A DNA stretch of 34,848 nt from Bacteroidales bacterium. GTDB taxonomy: Bacteria > Bacteroidota > Bacteroidia > Bacteroidales > UBA932. Position 1 is the first letter of the stretch. Every line of letters starts with the position of its first letter. Positions 7,905 to 17,365 of the stretch are shown here, in pieces. Location: assembly GCA_024402135.1 (NCBI GenBank), contig JAKSJN010000020.1, positions 1 through 34,848 of the forward strand, read 5' to 3'. The notes beneath the pieces were generated by a model. That model had not been told where the DNA came from, did not search any database, and saw nothing but the letters and a program-made list of their open reading frames with translations. The translations under genes were made by a program, and so were the position numbers.

Positions 7905-9287
7905 ATGAAGAGATTCATTGGACATATAGCCGCGGCGGCAGCGTTCCTGTCGGCCTTCGGCTTCTTTCAGTTCGCCTATCCATACCACCTGATGCGAAGG
8001 GAGCAGCTCACCCTTTTCCTCTTTGACGGGAGCTACATATCACAGACTTATCGCGGCAACTGTTTTCTGGGCAGTTTTCTTGGAGACTTCATTGACCAGT
8101 TCCTGGGATACCCTGTACTGGGCCCTATGATAATCGCGCTGATCCTTACCGCAATCGGATTCACTGCATACAGGATTTGCCGGAAATACATCGGCCGCTG
8201 GCCGTCGCTGGCTGTCGCTGCCGTGATATTCGCATGGTCATTCATGCGCGAGACCGGCAACATGTACATAACCAGGTACACCATCGTCGTTCTCGGCTAT
8301 CTGCTTCTGGTCCTGGCAGCCATCCAGTTCAGGAAATACTGGATGAAAGGCCTTGCAGCCGTGTTCTTCCTTGCATTCGGAGTCTGGAGTCTCGGCAGTC
8401 CAACGAGGGAGTACTACGGAGATATCTGGAGCACTCCTAACTTCGACTATGACACCCTTATCGGCATGGATGTATATACAGCGCGCGAGGACTGGGACAA
8501 GGTCCTGAAGATCGGCAGGAAGGATCCGCATTTCACCGAAGCGGCGTTCTGCTACAACCTTGCGCACGCAAAGAAGGGCGACCTGGCCGAGGAATTGTTC
8601 AACTACACCCAGAATCACGCCAACGGCCTGTTCCTCTGGGTCACAGAGGAGACTTCGGCGTTCAACAACGGCATGGCTGGAGAGGTCTGGTACCAGATCG
8701 GCGACATGACCCTTGCAGAACAGAGCGCGATGGTGGCGATGCAGGCTTCAGTCAAGCATACAGGAACAAGGTTCATCAAGCGTCTGGCCGAGATCAATCT
8801 AATTCTCGGAGAGGATGCAGCCGCGCTCAAGCATCTCAACATGCTCAGCAAGACGCTCAGATACCGCGGCTGGGCCAAGAGATTCATGGTGGAGAAACTT
8901 GACGCTGAAGCGCAGGCATGGATCGACGCACGTCATGAAAACATCCCTACCAGGGACTTCGTCTACGCGAGCAACGATATGCGTCCAGTGCTTCTGGCAG
9001 TGCTCGAGGCCAACCCGAACAATTACCTGGCACGCGAGTACCTGCTTGCCTACGACCTTCTGTGCTTCGAAGTCGATACCTTCATGGAGGATTATTCCAG
9101 CTACGGCCTCAAGGGCAGGCTTTTCGAGGAAGGCATCTCGACATGGCTGAACATGAAAAATCAGTACTCCGAGGCTGCGGCTCTCAGCAAAGGCATCAGC
9201 CAGGAGACTGTCAAGAGGCTTGGCAGATTCTATAACAATCCGGGACTGTATAAGAATACATACTGGTATTACTACATGTACAAATAG
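7905..9287 (+). CDS. DUF6057-like integral membrane protein
   Basis: The 460-residue product (from MKRFIGHIAAAAA) has about five membrane helices in its first 175 residues. The loop after helix 1 carries the REQLTLFLF...Y pattern that I associate with the Bacteroidales family DUF6057. The remaining roughly 280 residues are soluble and helical, with Ala/Tyr/Leu patterns resembling TPR repeats (for example around FNNGMAGEVWYQIGDMTLAE). The function of the family is not known to me. An in-frame ATG at 7860 would add 15 residues but lies almost on the predicted transcript start. A lipoprotein with a CxxCH motif begins 3 bases after the stop, so the two form an operon and probably act together in the cell envelope. 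Confidence 0.75.
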   Translation: MKRFIGHIAAAAAFLSAFGFFQFAYPYHLMRREQLTLFLFDGSYISQTYRGNCFLGSFLGDFIDQFLGYPVLGPMIIALILTAIGFTAYRICRKYIGRWPSLAVAAVIFAWSFMRETGNMYITRYTIVVLGYLLLVLAAIQFRKYWMKGLAAVFFLAFGVWSLGSPTREYYGDIWSTPNFDYDTLIGMDVYTAREDWDKVLKIGRKDPHFTEAAFCYNLAHAKKGDLAEELFNYTQNHANGLFLWVTEETSAFNNGMAGEVWYQIGDMTLAEQSAMVAMQASVKHTGTRFIKRLAEINLILGEDAAALKHLNMLSKTLRYRGWAKRFMVEKLDAEAQAWIDARHENIPTRDFVYASNDMRPVLLAVLEANPNNYLAREYLLAYDLLCFEVDTFMEDYSSYGLKGRLFEEGISTWLNMKNQYSEAAALSKGISQETVKRLGRFYNNPGLYKNTYWYYYMYK

Positions 9288-9290
9288 AGT

Positions 9291-10757
9291 ATGAACAGCA
9301 GATATATATGCAAGCTGGCGGCCATGGCTCTGGCAGGTTCGGCACTGATTGGATGCAAGGGCGCTCTCCCCTCTCTTGGCGGAAGCGCAGGCCCTGTCAT
9401 CACATACCCTGATTACAAGGAGGTGACCATACCGGCAAACATCGCCCCGCTCAACTACAGATACGCCATGGACGGGGCCAGAAAGGCAGTCACGACGTTC
9501 TCGATAGACGGGAAGGAGGTAAAGATAAAAGGTCTGGACGTGACATGGAAGCTCAAGGCATGGAAGAAGTTCGTTGCCGAGGCTGCCGGGAAGACCATCG
9601 AAGTCAAGACTCGTGTCAATGTGAATGGCCAGGACATAGAGGACAGCTGGTCAATCTTCGTCAGTGAGGACAGTATCGACCCATACCTCACCTACCGCCT
9701 CATCGAGCCTGCGTTCCAGATGTGGAACGAAGTCATCATCCAGGAGCGCTGTATCGAGAATTTCGAGGTCAGTTCGATCTGCGACCACCAGCACACAGAC
9801 AATTCCTGCATGAACTGCCACATCCACGGACAGCAGCGCGGAGACCTGTCGATGTTCTATATCCGCGGTCCGAAAGGCGGCGCAATCCTCAACCGCGACG
9901 GAAAGTTGAGGAAGCTGAGCCTCAAGGCTGACGGCATGCTGTCTGGTACTGTGTATGGTGATATCCATCCATCCGGACGCTTCGGCGTATTCTCCACCAA
10001 CATAATCATTCCCGGTCTACACTCGGCAAGCGGAGGCCGCACGGAAGTCTACGACACGGCATCTGACCTTACAGTGGCGGATTTCGACAGGAACGTGATG
10101 ATCAACGAGGCTCACGTCGCCCGCGCTGACGCTTTCGAGACTTTCCCATGCTTCTCTGCCGATGGAAATACAGTATACTATTGCGCAGCTGATACCGTAA
10201 GCATTCCAAAGGACATCGAGAATCTCAAGTACCATCTTGTGGGTGCAGACTTTGACGCTTCTACGGGAAGAATCAGCGAGAAGATGGACACCTTGTACAA
10301 CGCAAACGAGCACAACGCTTCCGTATGCCATCCAAAGGCTTCTCCTGACGGCAGGTGGCTGATGTTCTCGGTCGCCGATTACGGAACATTCCCTATCAAT
10401 CACGATGAAGCGGGGCTCCAGATGATAGATCTCCGTTCCGGAGAAATCAATACCCTGGACGCAATCAAGGGTGACCGCTCCGACACATACCACAGCTGGT
10501 CGTCAGACAGCCGCTGGTTCGTCTTTGCAAGCAAGCGTGGTGACGGGCAGTACAGCAAGGCGTACTTCTGCCACATCGATGAGAACGGAAATCCAAGCAA
10601 GCCATTCCTCTTGCCACAGAAATCGACAAGATTCTATGACAACAATCTCAAGTCTTTCAATGTAACCGATCTTGGAAAGGCATCTGTCGGAATCAGCGTA
10701 AAGGATTCCAAGAGGATGTACGACTCAGAAAGTGAGGTTTTCACTTCAGCAGACTAA
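9291..10757 (+). CDS. Lipoprotein with CxxCH (haem c-type) motif and TolB/PD40-like beta-propeller repeats
   Basis: The 488-residue protein starts with a lipoprotein signal ending at C22 (LIGC). Residues about 30-165 form an N-terminal domain. The motif C173-M-N-C176-H177 lies in a His/Cys-rich stretch (CDHQHTDNSCMNCHIHG), the classical covalent haem-binding signature CxxCH. From about 195 to the end there are propeller-type repeats, seen as HPSGRFGVFS, FSADGNTVYYC, ASPDGRWLMFSV and SSDSRWFVFAS, as in TolB/WD40-like (PD40) proteins. It may be a one-haem cytochrome fused to a binding propeller, but a zinc or structural role for the cysteines cannot be excluded. It follows the DUF6057-like gene by 3 bases. 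The stop codon is immediately followed by a strong hairpin terminator. Confidence 0.8.
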   Translation: MNSRYICKLAAMALAGSALIGCKGALPSLGGSAGPVITYPDYKEVTIPANIAPLNYRYAMDGARKAVTTFSIDGKEVKIKGLDVTWKLKAWKKFVAEAAGKTIEVKTRVNVNGQDIEDSWSIFVSEDSIDPYLTYRLIEPAFQMWNEVIIQERCIENFEVSSICDHQHTDNSCMNCHIHGQQRGDLSMFYIRGPKGGAILNRDGKLRKLSLKADGMLSGTVYGDIHPSGRFGVFSTNIIIPGLHSASGGRTEVYDTASDLTVADFDRNVMINEAHVARADAFETFPCFSADGNTVYYCAADTVSIPKDIENLKYHLVGADFDASTGRISEKMDTLYNANEHNASVCHPKASPDGRWLMFSVADYGTFPINHDEAGLQMIDLRSGEINTLDAIKGDRSDTYHSWSSDSRWFVFASKRGDGQYSKAYFCHIDENGNPSKPFLLPQKSTRFYDNNLKSFNVTDLGKASVGISVKDSKRMYDSESEVFTSAD

Positions 10758-10783
10758 AAAAGGCTGGCCAATCGGCCAGCCTT
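10755..10783 (-). terminator. Strong terminator shared by convergent genes (susCD1 and the CxxCH lipoprotein)
   Basis: Bases 10760-10769 (AAGGCTGGCC) pair perfectly with 10774-10783 (GGCCAGCCTT) around the loop AATC. On the minus strand the stem ends in a run of T, ideal for stopping susCD1 transcripts. On the plus strand the tail (AATATTT) is weaker but could still end the operon of the plus-strand lipoprotein. Confidence 0.85.
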
Positions 10784-10806
10784 AATATTTAGTACGTGGT
10801 TAACGA

Positions 10807-12519
10807 TTAGTCGTTGTAACCAGGGTTCTGCTTGATGTTAGGGTTAACAGCGAGCTCAGCGAATGGGAATGGGAAGAGCTCATGCTTACCCTTCTTGAAA
10901 CCAACCTCCTTGTAGAGCTGCTCGCACCAGTTAGCGTCAGACTCATCAAGAACACCGATGTGCTTGTCAGAAATACCGAGAGCCTTTTCGTCGGTGAATG
11001 AAGGATAGTACTTACCATTGTCAGCAAGCTCGTTGGTGTCGCCCCAACGGATAAGATCCTGGAAGCGGCAGCCCTCAAGCCACATCTCGAGCATCTTCTC
11101 CTTCTTTACAGCAGCGAGAGTAAGCTCACTAGAGATGGTCTTTGAACCAGCACGCTGCTGGATTGAGTTGAGAACCTCAAGACCCTTTGCGAGATCGGTA
11201 CCGGTCTGTGCACAGCACTCAGCATACATGAGGAGAACCTCAGCGTAGCGGAAGATACGGATGTTCTGCATACGGGCGTTGTTTGAATAGAGGTCCTGCT
11301 TCTGGATGTTGACCTTCCACATGAAGTAACCTGCATGGCCATAGATACCGGCAGCACGCTTGATACCACGGAGAGGATCGGTCTCCTTGAAGTTGGTCTT
11401 GCCAGGGGTGAAACCACCATTCTTGTCATCGGTAGAGTAAGGCATTTCGTAAAGAACCTCGTCATAGGTCTTGATCCAAGCCTTGCGGCGTGCAGACTCG
11501 AGACCATCGTTCTCGATGAGAGCCTCAGCGAACTTCTTTGAAGGGTTGCAACATCCCCAACCCTGAGCGGTTGACTTCATAGGAGAGTCAGCTCCGTCTG
11601 GGTGGTAAACAGCCTCCTGACGCCAGTTCCAAAGCCATGGCATGTTAGCAGTAGAGTGGCTGGTGTAACCTGATACAGATGGATCGTAAACGAGGTTGAG
11701 CTGGAATACCCACTCTGGAGCACCGTCACCGGATACATGGAAGAGGTTCTCAAGATCCTTTGCAGGAACGAGCTCGTACTTGCCGCTGGTGATCACCTTG
11801 TCGAGGTCTGACTTTGCACCTGCATAGTCACCCTTCCACATCTTAGCCTTAGCTCTGATGGTGTAACCGAGACCACGGGTAGCTCTGTAAGCGCCGTCCT
11901 CATCCTGAGGGCTCTTGCGCTCGTCAACGAGTGCGAGAGTAGCGTCGTCGATGCTGTTGATGATGAAGTCAAGGACTGCAGTCTGTGACTCAGCGTTGGT
12001 TGGCTTGTCGGTAGCTGCGAGAGGCTCCTCTACGATTGGAGGGGTACCCCAACCGATTGCGAGCTGGAGATAAGAAAGTGCGCGGAGAACCTTTGCCTCG
12101 GCAACAATCTTCTTGATCTCAGAATCATTGTTATCCTTGAACTTAGAGATAACAAGGTTAGCTGCGTATACTGATCTGAAGAATCCGCTGTAACCTGAGT
12201 TGATAAGACCGTTGTTGATAGGGAAACGGAGAGCGTTGAGCTCGTTCTCACCTACGTTATCGGTCTTGTTGTTACCTGCAGAGTACATATCGTCTCCTGG
12301 GTAGTTCCAGAGAGCGTAGATGATATTGTCGTTGTAGAGAGGAGCTACATAGCTGGTTGCGACCTGGTCGTAAGCAGCTGTGAGTGCCATCTGTGCGTCC
12401 TCAGGGGTCTGATAGAAGTCGTCAATTGAAATGACACCCTTCTGTGGGATATCAAGACGATCCTGGCTACAGCCTACGAAAAGGAGACCGAGGGCGAGAG
12501 GAATAAATATCTTTTTCAT
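10807..12519 (-). CDS. SusD/RagB-like nutrient-binding outer-membrane lipoprotein (pair 1)
   Basis: SusD-like lipoproteins sit on the outer surface as the lid of a SusC transporter and bind oligosaccharides or other oligomers. The 570-residue protein has a lipobox ending at C17 (LLFVGC), then the family opening LDIPQKGVISIDDFYQTPEDAQMALTAAY, helical TPR-like segments (YAANLVISKF, AEAKVLRALSYLQLAI), and the C-terminal hallmarks AEVLLMYAECCAQ, EMWLEGCRFQDLIRWGD and LFPFPFAELAVNPNIKQNPGY. It begins 18 bases after the SusC gene and is followed by a strong terminator. It is shorter and more divergent than the SusD proteins of pairs 2 and 3. The ligand is unknown. Confidence 0.96.
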   Translation of the reverse strand: MKKIFIPLALGLLFVGCSQDRLDIPQKGVISIDDFYQTPEDAQMALTAAYDQVATSYVAPLYNDNIIYALWNYPGDDMYSAGNNKTDNVGENELNALRFPINNGLINSGYSGFFRSVYAANLVISKFKDNNDSEIKKIVAEAKVLRALSYLQLAIGWGTPPIVEEPLAATDKPTNAESQTAVLDFIINSIDDATLALVDERKSPQDEDGAYRATRGLGYTIRAKAKMWKGDYAGAKSDLDKVITSGKYELVPAKDLENLFHVSGDGAPEWVFQLNLVYDPSVSGYTSHSTANMPWLWNWRQEAVYHPDGADSPMKSTAQGWGCCNPSKKFAEALIENDGLESARRKAWIKTYDEVLYEMPYSTDDKNGGFTPGKTNFKETDPLRGIKRAAGIYGHAGYFMWKVNIQKQDLYSNNARMQNIRIFRYAEVLLMYAECCAQTGTDLAKGLEVLNSIQQRAGSKTISSELTLAAVKKEKMLEMWLEGCRFQDLIRWGDTNELADNGKYYPSFTDEKALGISDKHIGVLDESDANWCEQLYKEVGFKKGKHELFPFPFAELAVNPNIKQNPGYND

Positions 12520-12537
12520 ATTAAACGATCCGTTGAA

Positions 12538-15500
12538 TTAGAATGAAAGGTTGAGACCGAGGATGAACTGCTTTGCAGTAGGGAATGAACCCATATCGAT
12601 ACCGTTTGATGAAGCAGAGCCTGAAGATGCAGTCTCTGGATCAAGACCAGGGTACTTGCTGAAGCAGAAGAAGTTCTCGAGTGAGGTGAACAGACGGAGG
12701 CTGCTGATAGAAGCCTTCTTGAGGAGGCTTGAAGGCAGGTTGTATCCGAGCTGGATCTGCTTAATCTTGAAGTATGAACCGTCAAAGAGGTTGAGGGTTG
12801 AAGAGAAGGTATCCTGGTTCCAGTACTGGGTTCCAGGGAACTTAGGGTTAGGGTTGCTGCCATCCTTTCTCCATGAGTTCTGCCAGTACCAGCTGTAGGT
12901 GTTACAGTGTGGACGGTCGGTACGCCATGATGAAGGGAAGATTACGTTGCCGGCAACACCGGTACCGAATACGGTAAGATCCCAGTTCTTGTAAGCGAGG
13001 TTGATGGTAAGACCGAAGGTATAGTCAGGAATACCGCTACCTACCATCTGCATATCTGCCTCGTTGATACCTTCCTCACCATCGAGATCCTCGAAGATTG
13101 GCTCACCGGTAGCCTTGTCGATGCCGATAGCCTTGTAACCGCGCATGTACCAGATTGGGTAACCCTGCTCGAAGTAGGTACGGAGGGTAGAACCCTGAGG
13201 ACCGGTACCAGAGATACGGCTGATGGTTGGGTCAAGGTAGGTAACCTCGTTGTGGAGTGATGAGAAGTTGCCTGAAACTGAGTATGAGAAGTCACCGATC
13301 TGGTCCTTCCAAGAGAGCTCAAGCTCAACACCGCTGTTGAGTACTGAACCAGCGTTGATGGTGGTTGAAGACACACCGATAGCAGCTGAAGGAGTAATGT
13401 TCACGAGAAGGTCGTCAGTAGTCTTGCGGAAGTAGTCAACAGCAGCAGAGAGTCTGTTGTTGAGGAAACGTGCGTCAACACCGAGGTCGAGCTGGTTAGA
13501 GGTCTCCCACTTGAGGTTAGGGTTAGCAAGACCTGAAGGCTTTGCACCAAGAGATACTGAAGATGATGAACCGCTGAACTGATACCATGATCCACCGTAG
13601 TCGATGGTAGTATCGTAAGGATAGTTTCTAAGAACGTTTACGTTACCGTTACGTCCCCAAGAAGCACGAAGCTTCAACATGTTGACGAGCTCACGGTTAA
13701 CGTTATCCTTGAACCAAGACTCGTTGCTGATGGTCCAACCTGCAGAGAATGAAGGGAAGTAACCCCAACGGTTCTGCTTAGAAAGCTTCGATGAGTCGAA
13801 TGCGTCAGCACGGAAGTTAGCCTGGAAGTTATAACGGTTGTCGTAGCTGTAGTTGATACGGCCGAAGTATGCCATGCTGGTAGAGAGACCAGGAGCGTTG
13901 CTTACGGTCTTTGCAACTGAGGTATCTGAAAGGATGTAGTTCAGATAACGGAAGTTAGGAGCGGTGTTCTTGAGAATGCTTGCACCGTTTGCAGAAGCTG
14001 AAACGTTATCTGTTGCATTCTCGATGTAAGACATACCTGCCATGAGGCCGATCTGGTGCTTCTTGGCGATGGTCTTGTTGTAGTTTGCGAAGTTCTCCCA
14101 CTGATAGTAGGTACCGGTGTTTGCAGAAGCTGAGAGGTTATAGTTGGTAGCCTGCACGAAGCTTGATGCATAGTAAGGTGCCTGGTAAGAGTGTGAGCTT
14201 GACTGGTTGATACGGTAACCGAAGCGTGAGGTGAAGACGAGACCCTTCATGAGGGTAAGGTTGGCAGCAAGGGTACCACGGATGTTGATACCGCCACTTG
14301 AGTCATCAGAAGCATCACGACGGATGAATGGGTTACCTGACTGAGTCTCACCAAGACGGCTGAGTGACCAGTAGAGACCGGTCTCAGGATCCTTGAGGAC
14401 AGTCTGGGTGCCGGTACCTGCATTGTACTTGTCGAGAGCAGCCTTCATTTCGAGGGTAAGACCATCATAGTCTACGCGAGCTGGCTCGAGAGGTGATGAG
14501 GTGATGGCAGCGAGGAGAGCAGAACCGTTGTCAGAGTGCTGTGAAACTGACTTGGTGCTCCACTTCTCGATAGAGTTGTTGGTGCTGATGGTGAGCCACT
14601 TCTTGATCTTGTAGTCAGCGTTCACCTGGAGTGAGAGACGCTTGTAGAGGTCCTTGTCACCAGCGAAGATACCGTTGTTGTCAACGTTGTTGATAGAAAC
14701 GAAGAGGTTTGCTCTGTCGTTACCGCCCTGGAAGCCGATGGTGTGGCGTGAGTTCCAGGTAGGCTCGAATACTTCTGCACCCCAGTCTACGTCGGTATCC
14801 TTGTAGTTGATGCTCTCGAGCATCTTGTCAGAAAGCCAGCCGAAATCCTTACCGAAGGCGATATACTCCTGAGCATTCATGATATCGAGCTTGCGTGAAA
14901 GGGTTGAGAGTGAGAACTGGTTGTTGTAGAATACTCGGCCGTCACCCTTGTTTGCGCTTGCACCGGTCTTGGTGGTGATGAGAACGACACCGTTACCTGC
15001 CTGTGCACCGTAGATAGCTGCAGAAGCTGCATCCTTGAGGACCTCCATTGACTCGATCATTTCAGGATCGAGGTACTGGATGTTGTCCACCTGGAGACCA
15101 TCGACGATAAGGAGAGGTCCAATGTTACCTGAGTTAGAAGAGTAACCACGGACGCGGATCTCGGAACCAGCACCAGGAGCGCCTGATGAGTTGATGATCT
15201 GGACACCGGCAGCCTTACCCATGAGGGCGTTGGCAGCGTCAGAGGTTGAACGGTTCTCGAGGTCCTGTCCACGTACTGATGCCACAGCACCGGTAACGTC
15301 TGACTTCTTCTGGACACCGTAACCGATAACGACGGTCTCTTCGATCATCTCGGTATCCTCCATGAGGACGATGTCATAAACCTTTGCGTCGCCAACGACG
15401 AAAGTTTCAGTCTTGTAGCCGATTGAAGAAACAGCTACAGTAGCGCCCTTAGGGGCATTCAGGGTGTAATGACCGTCGAGATCGGTGGTAGCACCGATAG

Positions 15501-15651
15501 TGGTTCCCGGAATCATTACTGCTGCACCGATAACTGGACCAGCCTGGTCAGTAACGGTACCTGAAATCGCAACGTTCTGCGCGTTAAGCGCAAAAGCAGC
15601 TGACAGTACCATGAGTACTGACAACGCAATTTTGGTAAACAGTTGTTTCAT
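12538..15651 (-). CDS. SusC/RagA-like TonB-dependent outer-membrane transporter (pair 1)
   Basis: This 1037-residue protein imports ligand delivered by SusD across the outer membrane, energised by TonB. It has a signal peptide (to about ALNAQ, residue 25), a carboxypeptidase-regulatory-like beta-sandwich (AISGTVTDQAGPVIGAAV to about residue 95), the TonB-box region EETVVIGYGVQKKSDVTGAV, a plug domain with EIRVRGYSSNSG and LLIVDGLQ, and a large 22-strand-type barrel ending in a terminal aromatic (LNLSF). The gene overlaps nothing, is first in its operon, and has its own promoter about 65 bases upstream. An 83-base segment (13742-13824) is almost identical in all three susC genes here. Confidence 0.97.
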   Translation of the reverse strand: MKQLFTKIALSVLMVLSAAFALNAQNVAISGTVTDQAGPVIGAAVMIPGTTIGATTDLDGHYTLNAPKGATVAVSSIGYKTETFVVGDAKVYDIVLMEDTEMIEETVVIGYGVQKKSDVTGAVASVRGQDLENRSTSDAANALMGKAAGVQIINSSGAPGAGSEIRVRGYSSNSGNIGPLLIVDGLQVDNIQYLDPEMIESMEVLKDAASAAIYGAQAGNGVVLITTKTGASANKGDGRVFYNNQFSLSTLSRKLDIMNAQEYIAFGKDFGWLSDKMLESINYKDTDVDWGAEVFEPTWNSRHTIGFQGGNDRANLFVSINNVDNNGIFAGDKDLYKRLSLQVNADYKIKKWLTISTNNSIEKWSTKSVSQHSDNGSALLAAITSSPLEPARVDYDGLTLEMKAALDKYNAGTGTQTVLKDPETGLYWSLSRLGETQSGNPFIRRDASDDSSGGINIRGTLAANLTLMKGLVFTSRFGYRINQSSSHSYQAPYYASSFVQATNYNLSASANTGTYYQWENFANYNKTIAKKHQIGLMAGMSYIENATDNVSASANGASILKNTAPNFRYLNYILSDTSVAKTVSNAPGLSTSMAYFGRINYSYDNRYNFQANFRADAFDSSKLSKQNRWGYFPSFSAGWTISNESWFKDNVNRELVNMLKLRASWGRNGNVNVLRNYPYDTTIDYGGSWYQFSGSSSSVSLGAKPSGLANPNLKWETSNQLDLGVDARFLNNRLSAAVDYFRKTTDDLLVNITPSAAIGVSSTTINAGSVLNSGVELELSWKDQIGDFSYSVSGNFSSLHNEVTYLDPTISRISGTGPQGSTLRTYFEQGYPIWYMRGYKAIGIDKATGEPIFEDLDGEEGINEADMQMVGSGIPDYTFGLTINLAYKNWDLTVFGTGVAGNVIFPSSWRTDRPHCNTYSWYWQNSWRKDGSNPNPKFPGTQYWNQDTFSSTLNLFDGSYFKIKQIQLGYNLPSSLLKKASISSLRLFTSLENFFCFSKYPGLDPETASSGSASSNGIDMGSFPTAKQFILGLNLSF
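13742..13824. repeat. 83-base segment nearly identical in three susC genes (copy 1)
   Basis: This stretch, encoding roughly the barrel segment ANFRADAFDSSKLSKQNRWG and a few residues after it, differs by one base from the copies at 20370-20452 and 25925-26007. The surrounding susC sequences diverge much more. Confidence 0.8.
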
Positions 15652-15716
15652 TTGTTAGTAATATAATTAGGTATAATAGGAATCAGCCTAGTGTTATCTG
15701 GTCTTATCTTAATGAG

Positions 15717-15748
15717 CGAAATTAAAACGATTTTGGCATATAAACAAA
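15717..15748 (-). promoter_or_regulatory. Probable promoter of susCD pair 1
   Basis: Minus strand TTTG (15745-15748), a 20-base spacer and TAATTTCG (15717-15724), one mismatch from TAnnTTTG. It overlaps the T-tract of the antiporter terminator. A regulated sus operon could well use such an imperfect -7 box and need an activator. Confidence 0.55.
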
Positions 15749-15782
15749 AAAATGTGCTCCAAATACAAAACTTTGTGGAGCA
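15741..15782 (-). terminator. Terminator after nhaC
   Basis: TGCTCC (15755-15760) pairs with GGAGCA (15777-15782), with inner ACAAA/TTTGT complementarity. On the minus strand the stem is followed by CATTTTTTTG. It separates the antiporter gene from susC1. Confidence 0.7.
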
Positions 15783-15785
15783 GAT

Positions 15786-17252
15786 TTACGCCTCAGAAGA
15801 CTCTGCGGGGACTTTTTTTATACCCCAACCGGTAATGGCACATACGATTGCGACCATCGGGCTGAGCATGCAGAAAAAGGTGAACGGCAGGTAAGCCCAG
15901 GTTGAGACACCAAGGACCGCGGACTGGGTCGCACCGCAGGAATTCCATGGAATCAGGACGGATGTGACGGTACCTGCGTCCTCCATGGTACGGCTGAGGA
16001 CCTCTGGAGCGATTCCGCGGCGACGGAAAGCCTGGGAGTACATCTTGCCCGACAACACGATGGTTACGTACTGGTCCGCTGTCGACATGTTGAGAAGGAT
16101 ACATGACAGTACCATTGCAACGATGGTGGAACCTGTTGTCTGGACCTTGCTGACAATCGCCTCGGTGATGCGGTGAATGAATCCGGACGCGTCCATTACA
16201 CCTCCGAAGACCATGGCCATCACGATGAGCCAGACGGTATCCAGCATTCCGCGCATTCCACCGGTGGAAACGAGCGAATCGACAGCCTCGTCTCCTGTAT
16301 TGACCACGATCTCGCCGTAAGCTGCACGGAAAAGTACGATAAGTTTCTCCAGGAAGCCGGCCTCCCCTGTCTTGGTCAGGCTGGTTGCGATGCGGCCGAC
16401 ATGCTCAGGTTGAAGGATAATCGCCGCCACCATTGCAATGATCGATGCTCCAAGGAGCGTCGGGAGCGAATGCACCTTCTTGTATACCATGACACCAACC
16501 AGTATCGGAACGATGAAGACTAGCGGACTGAGGTTGAAAAGCGAGTCGAGCGATGCCTGGATGGCTGCGACATTTGCTGTATCTCCGTCGCTCACTCCCC
16601 CGAAGATGGACATGGCGGTAAAGATGATCAGCGCGATGATGAAGGTCGGTACCGTCGTGCGCATCATGTACTTGATATGATCGAAAATGTCGATACCTGC
16701 CGTAGATGATGCAAGGATAGTCGTATCGCTCAAAGGGGAAAGCTTGTCTCCGAAATAGGCACCGGATATGATGGCACCGGCACTGATGGCCGGATTGATG
16801 CCCATCGCGTTTCCGATTGCAAGCATTGCGACTCCGATGGTTGCGATTGTCGTCCAGGAGCTGCCCGTTGCAATTGAAACGATTGCGGAGATGATCATCG
16901 CGGCCGGAAGGAAATACTCCGGACGAAGAATGAACAGACCATAATAGATAAAGGCGGGAATGACTCCCGAAAGCATCCATGTTCCGGCAATCATACCGAT
17001 GCATAGAAGAACCACGATCGAGATTGCGCTGACAGAAAAAGTCTTTATCACACCGTCGATCAGGGTCTGGAACTTAGTGCCATACGCAACGGCAAGAATG
17101 GATGCTATTGCGCTGGAGAGCAGCAGAGCAAGCTGATTGGCTCCGGCAAGAGGGTCGTCGTCAAGCCATGTGACATTGAAAATGATCAGAAGGACAAGCA
17201 CGACCACAGGGATCATCGCCAGCCAGAGGGGAATTCTCTTCGTATTTTTCAT
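15786..17252 (-). CDS. nhaC: Na+/H+ antiporter, NhaC family
   Basis: The 488-residue inner-membrane protein (from MKNTKRIPLWLAM) has about eleven or twelve hydrophobic segments and NhaC-type signatures: GSSWTTIATIGVAML and SGAYFGDKLSPLSDTT in the first half and MSTADQYVTIVLSGKMY with DAGTVTSVLIPWNSCGA in the second. It should exchange sodium for protons for pH and salt balance; some relatives exchange organic substrates (malate/lactate), which cannot be excluded. An in-frame ATG at 17333 is rejected because the promoter TATCTTTG lies between it and 17252. The gene is inserted between two susCD pairs but has its own promoter and terminator, so it is an independent unit. Confidence 0.93.
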   Translation of the reverse strand: MKNTKRIPLWLAMIPVVVLVLLIIFNVTWLDDDPLAGANQLALLLSSAIASILAVAYGTKFQTLIDGVIKTFSVSAISIVVLLCIGMIAGTWMLSGVIPAFIYYGLFILRPEYFLPAAMIISAIVSIATGSSWTTIATIGVAMLAIGNAMGINPAISAGAIISGAYFGDKLSPLSDTTILASSTAGIDIFDHIKYMMRTTVPTFIIALIIFTAMSIFGGVSDGDTANVAAIQASLDSLFNLSPLVFIVPILVGVMVYKKVHSLPTLLGASIIAMVAAIILQPEHVGRIATSLTKTGEAGFLEKLIVLFRAAYGEIVVNTGDEAVDSLVSTGGMRGMLDTVWLIVMAMVFGGVMDASGFIHRITEAIVSKVQTTGSTIVAMVLSCILLNMSTADQYVTIVLSGKMYSQAFRRRGIAPEVLSRTMEDAGTVTSVLIPWNSCGATQSAVLGVSTWAYLPFTFFCMLSPMVAIVCAITGWGIKKVPAESSEA

Positions 17253-17271
17253 CATAAAGTTCGTAGTTGTG

Positions 17272-17300
17272 CAAAGATACGAAAAAAAGAAGCATACCAA
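17272..17300 (-). promoter_or_regulatory. Promoter of nhaC
   Basis: Minus strand TTG (17298-17300), an 18-base spacer and TATCTTTG (17272-17279). It gives a short leader of about 13 bases to the ATG at 17252 and rules out the longer reading frame. Confidence 0.65.
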
Positions 17301-17304
17301 TATA

Positions 17305-17330
17305 ACAAAAGCGCGTCCCGAAGGACGCGC
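17305..17330 (-). terminator. Terminator of susCD pair 2
   Basis: GCGCGTCC (17311-17318) pairs perfectly with GGACGCGC (17323-17330) around CGAA, and the minus strand continues TTTTGTTATA. A near copy ends pair 3 at 22861-22880. Confidence 0.85.
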
Positions 17331-17365
17331 CATTGAGAGTTTATGTAAAACTTGAGTATGAACAA

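Noticed and set aside
17253-17333. N-terminal extension of NhaC by 27 residues
   Set aside because: The promoter TATCTTTG falls inside it and the pair 2 terminator stem overlaps it, so the extension would not be in the mRNA.
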